DNA of 10,582 nt from Dehalococcoidia bacterium (GTDB lineage: Bacteria > Chloroflexota > Dehalococcoidia > Dehalococcoidales > Fen-1064): contig DUES01000191.1 of assembly GCA_011192055.1 (NCBI GenBank), positions 1-10,582 of the forward strand, given 5' to 3'. Both the position numbers and the translations under genes were made by a program. A model generated the notes under the pieces. It was not told the origin of the DNA. It ran no database searches and saw only the letters and a program-made list of their open reading frames with translations. Below, in pieces: positions 1-5,356 of this stretch. Numbering within the stretch: the stretch's first letter is position 1; every line of letters starts with the position of its first letter.

Positions 1-266
1 CATAGCTCCATATTTCCGTTCACAGCGTCCAGTGCTTCCTGCAACGTCTCAAAACATAGCTCCGTCCTGCGTACAAACTGGTCAAATGGTGATGGCACAC
101 CGGTTTTGGGAAAAGAAATTCCGTTATCAAACTGTTTCCACGAACGGTAACGGACAACTCCGGGCAACTTCCCGGCTTGAGGCACATGCTCACGAAGGTA
201 CCACCCTTCACCATCATCTGCTGAGACACCTTCAGCGTAGTTGAAGATATGAACAAACCGTATCAT
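1..266 (-). CDS. EthD-like dimeric alpha/beta-barrel protein, partial (C-terminus beyond window)
   Basis: Leftward open frame with ATG at 266-264 and no stop before the window edge; 88 codons are visible. A strong GAGGAGG site lies at 274-280, eight bases or so upstream, which supports this start. The peptide opens MIRFVHIFNYAEGVS and continues with EGWYLREHVPQ, KLPGVVRYRSW and FDQFVRRTELCFETLQEAL. The early W-Y-L-x-x-H-V-P followed by L-P-G-x-x-R-Y is the pattern of EthD and related ferredoxin-fold (dimeric alpha/beta barrel) proteins, and the later E-L-x-F block fits the same fold. EthD-type proteins are small cytoplasmic proteins, often near ring- or acyl-CoA-degrading enzymes, usually without a defined reaction. 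It is transcribed divergently from the carboxyltransferase pair, so a link is possible but unproven. The family call rests on motif recognition alone; other ferredoxin-fold families remain possible. Confidence 0.65.
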   Translation of the reverse strand, partial: MIRFVHIFNYAEGVSADDGEGWYLREHVPQAGKLPGVVRYRSWKQFDNGISFPKTGVPSPFDQFVRRTELCFETLQEALDAVNGNMEL

Positions 267-523
267 GAGAATACCTCCTCAACCTGAATACATGGTTCAC
301 CTTATACAACCAAGTATGGTCACGGCTTCCGGTATCATACGTATACAGGATTACTGTTCACTTCTACTTTAAAGTGTACAGTACCGGGAATAGTACCAGT
401 GTTCCTGTCACAATTCAAGCTGTACCGCCCGGTAATATATGCCGGGAATAGCTATCCAGTTGAATGACGTGCATTAAGAATACCTGGTTATTACTACGAA
501 CTCGTTCGCAGCGGTTCCACACC

Positions 524-552
524 TTGAGCATATGGCTGATAGATGGTATTCT
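524..552 (+). promoter_or_regulatory. Possible sigma70-type promoter for the carboxyltransferase pair
   Basis: TTGAGC at 524-529 and TATTCT at 547-552 are separated by 17 bases. Each hexamer matches four of six consensus positions. The position, about 145 bases before the first start codon, would leave a leader containing the hairpin at 609-642. The match is weak and no transcript data support it. Confidence 0.25.
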
Positions 553-608
553 TTGTTATATTCAGGCAGCCCGCGGCAGGCAAATACCATGCAATCACAC
601 GTAATGCT

Positions 609-642
609 GCCCTGCTAGAATCAGGATACTTCTAAACAGGGC
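609..642 (+). promoter_or_regulatory. Imperfect hairpin in the carboxyltransferase leader
   Basis: GCCCTG (609-614) pairs with CAGGGC (637-642). Inside it TAGA (616-619) pairs with TCTA (631-634), leaving a small internal loop and an 11-base apical loop. The structure ends about 40 bases before the Shine-Dalgarno site at 682-688. It could be a leader control element or chance; no riboswitch class is recognised. Confidence 0.3.
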
Positions 643-695
643 GACTGCATTAGCCAGATACCAGGTTTATTAATACCCGCAAGAGGAGATACGTC

Positions 696-2246
696 ATGGA
701 CAAACAAGCGGCACTGGACGAACTTAAAAAACGCCGGGAGATAAGTCTTGCAATGGGTGGTGAAGAGAGGGTCGAGAGACAGCATAAGCGTGGTCGACTC
801 ACCGCAAGGGAAAGGATTGATAAACTGGTTGACCCGGGTTCTTTCACCGAAACGGGCATGTTGACTCTTTTCCAGATGCCGGAAGAAGATGGCAAACTCA
901 TCCCCCGTAACAAACTTCACGGCTACGGCAGGATAGATGGCAGGATTATGTCCATCCAGTCCGACGATTCGACTGTCCTGGCCGGTACCGGAGGCCGCGG
1001 ACCCGGTGGCAGAGCCAGGAGTGCCAGCATACCGATAGAAGCGCAGGGGGGCTGCCCGATTATTCGTTTCGGCGAAAGTGGCGGCGTACACCTGCAAAGC
1101 ACAATGGGCTCAATCGGTCTATTGGCAGTCACCTACCCCGCCAGCAGACTTGTGAATCCGCGGCGTGTACCCCGCATTATCGGCATGATGGGTAATTGTT
1201 TCGGTGACCCGACATGGCAGGCGGCCAATTCGGAATTCGTGGTGCAGGTTAAAGGTACCTGTATGGCTGTCTCCGGACCCAGGGTACTTGGAGTAGCCCT
1301 GGAAGAAAAGACAACTCCGGAAGATCTCGGTGGCTGGAAAGTTCATGCCGAGGTTACCGGACAGGTGGACGCCTTCGCCGAAGATGATGCTCACTGCGCC
1401 CGGATTATCAGGGAAATCGTCAGCTATATACCCAATAACTGCGATGAAGAGCCACCCCTTGTCCCCACCGGTGATAGACCTGACAGACTGCTTGACGAAC
1501 TTTCAGACCTGATATCTGATGACCCCGAACAACCATATGATATGTATCCCGTCATCCAGGCAATTGTAGATGATGGGAAATACTTCGATATTAAACCCTT
1601 CTTTGGAAAGGCATTAATTACGTGTCTTGCGAGGATAAACGGGGGAGTTGTCGGTATTGCAGCCAGCCAGACCATGCACAATTCCGGGGCACTGGGAGTC
1701 AGCGAGTGCGAAAAAGCCACCAACTTCATCGCCGTCTGCGATTCATTTAATATCCCCCTGGTCTTCCTGGTCGATACCCCGGGATTCCTGGCAGGTGAAC
1801 AGGCTGAAGAGAATAGAATAATTACCAAGATGATGACATGGTTACAGGCAATGACACTCAGCACGGTACCCCGGATTTCAATAGTAGTACGTAAAGCCTG
1901 GGGTATGGCGGCGGCCAGCTTGTGCGGTCCCAGTGGTAATCCTGACTTCGTTGCCGGTCTTACTATTTCCGACTACAGGTCTATGTCACCTGAGTCGGAA
2001 GTGAACCTGATACACCGGCGCAGGATTGAGGAAGCCTCTAATCCGGAAACAGAGAAAGCAGACCTCATCAATTCCATTGAATCAGGAAGCGGTCCCTGGG
2101 ATGCCGCCGGTTCAGGACTGATTGATGACCTCATCGATCCCCGCAATACCAGGAAATATATCATTGAACATCTGGGTATCCTGCGTTCCCAGAGGGGCAA
2201 TTTCATAGGAGAACACAGGCTCCAGACCTGGCCTGTTGGTTTCTAG
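696..2246 (+). CDS. Acyl-CoA carboxyltransferase-family protein, copy 1 (divergent active-site motifs)
   Basis: A 516-residue protein of the biotin-dependent carboxyltransferase family (propionyl-CoA carboxylase beta, methylmalonyl-CoA decarboxylase alpha), the usual family length. AGAGGAG at 682-688 supports the ATG at 696. The N-terminal half has RGRLTARERIDKLVDPGSF (32-50), GESGG (126-130) and MGNCFGDP (165-172). The C-terminal half has VDTPGFLAG (359-367) and RKAWGMAA (399-406), then a family-like tail, ending unusually in W-P-V-G-F. Family members move carboxyl groups between carboxybiotin and an acyl-CoA in the cytoplasm, using backbone amides of glycine pairs as oxyanion holes. Here the usual CAGGA and YGGA motifs read CFGDP and WGMA, so the chemistry or substrate may differ. 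It is followed after 39 bases by a paralogue, and the pair probably forms one complex. No biotin carboxylase or biotin carrier gene is in the window. Family call is secure; substrate is unknown. Confidence 0.88.
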   Translation: MDKQAALDELKKRREISLAMGGEERVERQHKRGRLTARERIDKLVDPGSFTETGMLTLFQMPEEDGKLIPRNKLHGYGRIDGRIMSIQSDDSTVLAGTGGRGPGGRARSASIPIEAQGGCPIIRFGESGGVHLQSTMGSIGLLAVTYPASRLVNPRRVPRIIGMMGNCFGDPTWQAANSEFVVQVKGTCMAVSGPRVLGVALEEKTTPEDLGGWKVHAEVTGQVDAFAEDDAHCARIIREIVSYIPNNCDEEPPLVPTGDRPDRLLDELSDLISDDPEQPYDMYPVIQAIVDDGKYFDIKPFFGKALITCLARINGGVVGIAASQTMHNSGALGVSECEKATNFIAVCDSFNIPLVFLVDTPGFLAGEQAEENRIITKMMTWLQAMTLSTVPRISIVVRKAWGMAAASLCGPSGNPDFVAGLTISDYRSMSPESEVNLIHRRRIEEASNPETEKADLINSIESGSGPWDAAGSGLIDDLIDPRNTRKYIIEHLGILRSQRGNFIGEHRLQTWPVGF

Positions 2247-2285
2247 CAATACGTGGTCGCAGACTGAACGAGAGGTTTAACGGAA

Positions 2286-3833
2286 ATGGAAAAGCAGACA
2301 GCAATTGACAAGCTTAACAGTATAAAAGAAGCAAGCCTCCAGATGGGTGGCACGGAAAAGATAGAACAACAGCACCAGCGTGGTAGATTAACTGCCCGTG
2401 AAAGGATTAACAGGCTTTTTGATCCCGAAACATTCGATGAAACGGGTATGCTGATGCAAAATCCAATCCCTGACAGCGAAGGCAGGACGACCCATATCAG
2501 CAAGGTCAGGGGTTTTGGCAAGGTGAACGGCCGGACCGTAATGGTTAACGCCGATGATGCTACAGTTGCACCCGGTACAGGCCGCCGGATGGGGTTTACA
2601 CAGCAGACAGGACTCAACCCCGCCTTATACCCTGAACTGTGTTTCCCGCTGATTACACTTGCCGATGGAAACGTGGAGCAAACACAGACTACAAGGACTG
2701 CTGCGGGTATGGTTGCTCCCATTTATACCACCGATAAATTCCTGACACTTCGCCGGGTCCCTCACGTGGTCGCCATAATGGGAGACTGTTACGGTCCTCC
2801 GGCATGGCAGGCAGCGGCCGCAGACTTTGTGGTAATGGTCAAAGGCTCTCACATGGCAATCTGCGAACCCGGCCTCGAAATAACGCCGGATGGAACGGAG
2901 AATTCTGTTGAGCCGGGTAGCTGTGAACTGCATGAACAGATCACAGGACAGGTCGACGCAATCGCTGAAGATGAAGAGCAGGCCATGCAGATTATCCGCG
3001 ATTTCCTGAGCTATATGCCCGCCAACTGTGATGAAGAACCGCCGTATGTCCCCACGGATGACCCCGTCGACCGCAAGGGCGACAGGCTTATGCGAATCAT
3101 CCCGGATAAGGCAAACCGTGTTTATGATATGTACCAGGTCATCAGGACTATTGTGGATGATGGCAAGTATCTACCTGTTAAGAAGAATTTTGCCGCTACC
3201 CTGATTACGTGTCTGGCCAGGATGGACGGCAGGACCATTGGTATCGTTGCCAACCAGACACTCTACAAGGCAGGAGCCGCAGGTCCGGACGAATGTGACA
3301 AAGCATCTGACTTCATCGTGATGTGCGACACTTTTAATATCCCCATTATCTTTCTGACAGACACTCCCGGATTCCTGGTGGGCAAACCCGCCGAGCAGAA
3401 GAAAATGCCCACCAAGATAATCATGTGGATGCAGACGCTAGCATTCAGCACAGTCCCCAAGATTTGTATTATAGTCCGCAAGGCGTATGGTATGGCTATT
3501 TCAAATATGTGCGGTACCAACTGCGGTCCGGATTTCATAGCAGCCCTTACTACATCTGAAATCAGCTTTATGTCGCCTGAGGCGGCTGCCAATGTGGTGT
3601 TTCTTAACCGCATTGAATCCGCTGATGACCCCGAAGCAGAGCGGGAGAAACTTATCAAGGAAATGGCATACCAGAGTGAACCGTGGGCGGCTGCAGCCGT
3701 TGGTCTGCTCGATGACGTCATTGACCCCCGCGAAACCAGGGAATATATTATTGGTCGCCTGGATATCCTGCGCGGCTGCAAAGGTAATTTTATCAGCGAT
3801 AATAAGCTGCAAGCATGGCCAACAGGTTTCTAA
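2286..3833 (+). CDS. Acyl-CoA carboxyltransferase-family protein, copy 2 (divergent active-site motifs)
   Basis: A 515-residue paralogue of the preceding protein, collinear with it from end to end: shared RGRLTARER (32-40), a matching NCDEEPP block near 247-253, TDTPGFLVG (358-366), RKAYGMAI (398-405), and a tail ending W-P-T-G-F. A GAGAGG site at 2270-2275 precedes the ATG at 2286. It lies 39 bases after copy 1, so they are very likely co-transcribed. Where copy 1 has GESGG, this copy reads LADGN (125-129), so that conserved motif is lost. The first oxyanion motif is MGDCYGPP (165-172) and the second is YGMA; both depart from the family norm. A heteromeric carboxyltransferase in which the two copies contribute different halves of each active site is a reasonable inference, as family active sites sit at subunit interfaces. 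A carboxylase, decarboxylase or transcarboxylase role cannot be chosen from sequence alone. Confidence 0.88.
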   Translation: MEKQTAIDKLNSIKEASLQMGGTEKIEQQHQRGRLTARERINRLFDPETFDETGMLMQNPIPDSEGRTTHISKVRGFGKVNGRTVMVNADDATVAPGTGRRMGFTQQTGLNPALYPELCFPLITLADGNVEQTQTTRTAAGMVAPIYTTDKFLTLRRVPHVVAIMGDCYGPPAWQAAAADFVVMVKGSHMAICEPGLEITPDGTENSVEPGSCELHEQITGQVDAIAEDEEQAMQIIRDFLSYMPANCDEEPPYVPTDDPVDRKGDRLMRIIPDKANRVYDMYQVIRTIVDDGKYLPVKKNFAATLITCLARMDGRTIGIVANQTLYKAGAAGPDECDKASDFIVMCDTFNIPIIFLTDTPGFLVGKPAEQKKMPTKIIMWMQTLAFSTVPKICIIVRKAYGMAISNMCGTNCGPDFIAALTTSEISFMSPEAAANVVFLNRIESADDPEAEREKLIKEMAYQSEPWAAAAVGLLDDVIDPRETREYIIGRLDILRGCKGNFISDNKLQAWPTGF

Positions 3834-3900
3834 GCTACGGTTCGGAGTAACGGCGCACTGCAGCGTATTTATTTTAGATTGCGATAGTAGTGGTATATAA

Positions 3901-3940
3901 ACCTTAATCAGGCGGCACAATCTTTCTGCCTGATTAAGGT
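3901..3940 (+). terminator. Perfect 13-bp hairpin downstream of the carboxyltransferases
   Basis: Positions 3901-3913 are the exact reverse complement of 3928-3940, with a 14-base loop. It starts 67 bases after the stop codon of carboxyltransferase copy 2, where an operon terminator is expected. It lacks a following T-run on either strand, so it is not a textbook intrinsic terminator; it could instead protect the mRNA 3' end. A terminator role is inferred from place and strength. Confidence 0.5.
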
Positions 3941-4145
3941 GCTACTCCGGTAAAAACTAAGACGTTCCGTTTAGAACCAGCATTTTCCCAGCGAGAATCC
4001 CTGTATATCGGTAGTTTCTTTTCTACGTATTTCTCTGTATATACATAAATCAGACCGCATTATCACACCAGCAATTCTTTGTTGATATATAGCGGCGCAG
4101 CGATGGCCCGCCTCATTTACGCCTGTTGTTTACCGGGAATCAATC

Positions 4146-4175
4146 GCAGGACTACGTTACTCTACGTAGTCCTGC
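4146..4175. repeat. Perfect 12-bp inverted repeat with 6-base loop
   Basis: GCAGGACTACGT (4146-4157) is exactly repaired by ACGTAGTCCTGC (4164-4175) around the loop TACTCT. Predicted to fold strongly on either strand. No T-run follows on either side and no gene ends close by, so its role (second terminator, small RNA end, or element relic) is open. Confidence 0.6.
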
Positions 4176-4300
4176 TGGTTACTATATAAACATTTTACGT
4201 ACTTTTAATTAATCCATATTTTAACCTTATGGGCAATTGTCAATGTACCGGCCGCAGATTAGACTGTTATAAAGATATATATAATATTTTTAGATTGATA

Positions 4301-4320
4301 TGCTGTACCGGGATACAGCA
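4301..4320. repeat. 7-bp inverted repeat TGCTGTA/TACAGCA
   Basis: TGCTGTA (4301-4307) and TACAGCA (4314-4320) flank the loop CCGGGA. It lies just downstream of the A/T-rich tract with TATAAT at 4280-4285, so it could sit at the 5' end of a transcript for the small zinc-ribbon genes. Weak alone. Confidence 0.35.
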
Positions 4321-4481
4321 GGAAACCATAAATCTTAGTACTGATTCTTCGATATGAGCAAGTTTCAACTGTAATTGAAATCCTCTCCGAAAGGATTAAG
4401 AAACTGGAGTTACAAACTGAGACCTTAATGAATGAACTCCGGATATAGCAGAAATCTGGTAATGGTGAATGGAGTATCGAG

Positions 4482-4535
4482 ATTGCCCCCAGTCGTACAC
4501 AGTAAACCCTTCACTACTAAAATACCGGGGGCAAT
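4482..4535 (+). promoter_or_regulatory. 9-bp inverted repeat just before the zinc-ribbon gene
   Basis: ATTGCCCCC (4482-4490) pairs exactly with GGGGGCAAT (4527-4535) across a 36-base loop. The right arm ends 17 bases before the Shine-Dalgarno site (4553-4558) of the 52-residue zinc-ribbon gene, so the fold could affect its translation. The G/C-rich arms make chance less likely, but no function is shown. Confidence 0.4.
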
Positions 4536-4566
4536 AGAAATAATTACCTGAAGAGGAGTGAGGAAG

Positions 4567-4725
4567 ATGTGGTGTCCATTTTGTGGTAGTCCAAAAATGA
4601 GGAAAGCCGGATTTTCAATTACGTCTACCGGCAGGCACCAGCGGTTCGAGTGCCGGCAGTGCCGTCGTTTCACCATCAAACCCATTCAGAAGAAAGAACC
4701 TGTACCCACCGGGTCGGGCAGTTAA
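4567..4725 (+). CDS. Small zinc-ribbon protein (52 aa)
   Basis: A 52-residue frame with ATG at 4567 and GAGGAG at 4553-4558, eight bases upstream. It opens MWCPFCGSP and later has FECRQCRRFTI, giving two C-x-x-C pairs about 30 residues apart that should bind one zinc ion. The middle and tail are basic, fitting nucleic-acid binding. The C-P-x-C-G ... C-x-x-C-x-R-x-F pattern also occurs at the N-terminus of transposases and in stand-alone bacterial regulators; here there is no transposase body after the stop. The stop is followed in the same frame, with no other stop, by the sequence leading into the next small gene, so the two could be remnants of one frame, though each has its own ribosome site. 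Coding call is good; function unknown. Confidence 0.65.
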   Translation: MWCPFCGSPKMRKAGFSITSTGRHQRFECRQCRRFTIKPIQKKEPVPTGSGS

Positions 4726-4887
4726 AACAGCTCTACCTGGAGAAGCAGCCTACTCTGGCAATGGGTGATTGAACGCAGGGCTGACAGCCCGGCAATTCTT
4801 GTTAACCGGGCCGGACTCTATTTCAACCTGCCTTTAGAGGAAATCATGCATTGCGTGACACATTCACCAACTGACCGTGATGAGCAT

Positions 4888-4893
4888 GGAGGT
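4888..4893 (+). promoter_or_regulatory. Ribosome binding site fixing the start of the 43-aa protein
   Basis: GGAGGT lies six bases before the ATG at 4900. An in-frame GTG at 4765 would give an 88-residue protein, but it lacks a comparable site and the added 45 residues look non-coding. The internal start is therefore preferred. Confidence 0.6.
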
Positions 4894-4899
4894 ATCTCA

Positions 4900-5031
4900 A
4901 TGGCTAAGGGACAATACTATTGCCGGAAATGCAAAACGACCCACGAAGCATCAAGTAAAATTGGAAGGCGGCATAGAGTTGACGCCATTAAAAAAGGAGT
5001 CCGTGCCTATAGATACCAAGCGCCTCTGTAA
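4900..5031 (+). CDS. Very small zinc-binding-type protein (43 aa)
   Basis: A 43-residue basic protein, MAKGQYYCRKCKTTHE at its start, then SSKIGRRH and a basic tail ending in RYQAPL. One Y-Y-C-x-x-C pair plus two histidines (residues 15 and 25) would make a C2H2-like zinc site; the Y-Y-C-x-x-C-K-x-x-H ... S-K-I-G-x-x-H pattern is one I associate with small uncharacterised prokaryotic proteins. The excellent GGAGGT site decides the start. It lies 174 bases after the 52-residue zinc-ribbon gene and in the same direction, so they may share a transcript. A nucleic-acid or ribosome-associated role would fit the charge, but this is a guess. Confidence 0.6.
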   Translation: MAKGQYYCRKCKTTHEASSKIGRRHRVDAIKKGVRAYRYQAPL

Positions 5032-5356
5032 CTGCATTCATCACATTTGTTGTTAACTTCTTGAAATTCACGACTTTGAGAGTAAGTAAAAAGGCTGCTT
5101 TCCATTCTTCCTGATATACGGGTCCGGCACGACTTTAATTTCAAACAGAACCATTGACCCGAGAGTTGCCGGTGACATCTTCCCTATCGGCTTATTGTTA
5201 TAGTGTTGGCCAGTCTCTCTTGCGGACGTGCTGCATTAGCAATCAGGCGCACACAAAGGGTAAAAGAACTCTCTTGGTCTTTTCATGTTATGCTTTGTCC
5301 GTCAAGAAAGCAATGGTTATCAACAGCCACTGTATATTCCGCCGGAAGCACCAGCA
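5032..5356. other. Convergent intergenic region
   Basis: Lies between the 43-aa gene and the end of the leftward DUF5305 gene. I see no credible gene. GCCGGT (5168-5173) and ATCGGC (5186-5191) can form a short stem with one wobble pair, followed by a T-rich run, which could end rightward transcripts. AAAAGA (5262-5267) and TCTTTT (5278-5283) could form a weak A/T hairpin for the leftward operon. Neither is convincing. Confidence 0.5.

Larger units (their letters stand above)
267..695. other. Divergent intergenic region
   Basis: This stretch separates the leftward EthD-like gene from the rightward carboxyltransferases. I see no credible gene in it. It holds the EthD ribosome site (274-280), a 10-base perfect palindrome ACTTTAAAGT inside the run at 365-379, two copies of CCGGGAATAG (near 383 and 442), a short CCCGG/CCGGG inverted repeat (428-432 and 442-446), CGAAC-TC-GTTCG at 497-508, a possible promoter at 524-552 and a longer imperfect hairpin at 609-642. 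Promoters for both flanking genes must lie here unless transcription enters from outside. Confidence 0.6.
3834..4566. other. Long structured intergenic region
   Basis: About 730 bases between the carboxyltransferases and the first small zinc-ribbon gene, with no confident gene. It contains four inverted repeats listed separately (3901-3940, 4146-4175, 4301-4320, 4482-4535), an A/T-rich tract around 4268-4292 with a perfect TATAAT at 4280-4285 lacking a good -35, and a TTGTCA (4237-4242) 17 bases before TAGACT (4260-4265). A short open stretch ending at 4448 looks like a decayed or frameshifted coiled-coil peptide. No tRNA or known structured RNA is recognised. Confidence 0.6.

Noticed and set aside
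497..508. CGAAC-TC-GTTCG palindrome as a possible LexA box
   Set aside because: The half-sites resemble the Gram-positive SOS box, but the spacer is two bases instead of four, and no SOS-type gene is next to it.
1424..1864. Leftward 146-residue open frame inside carboxyltransferase copy 1
   Set aside because: It lies wholly antisense to a clear family gene, has no ribosome site or recognisable domain, and its serine-rich composition is what the reverse of such codons yields.
3263..3781. Leftward 172-residue open frame inside carboxyltransferase copy 2
   Set aside because: Antisense to well-conserved coding sequence with no domain or start signal; treated as a shadow.
4103..4189. 28-residue rightward open frame with a hydrophobic end (MARLIYACCLPG...)
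   Set aside because: It spans the perfect 12-bp hairpin at 4146-4175 and has no Shine-Dalgarno site, so it is most likely chance.
4567..5031. Insertion sequence remnant suggested by the transposase-like zinc ribbon
   Set aside because: No catalytic transposase domain, no terminal inverted repeats pairing across the two genes and no target duplication could be seen; stand-alone zinc-ribbon genes fit better.
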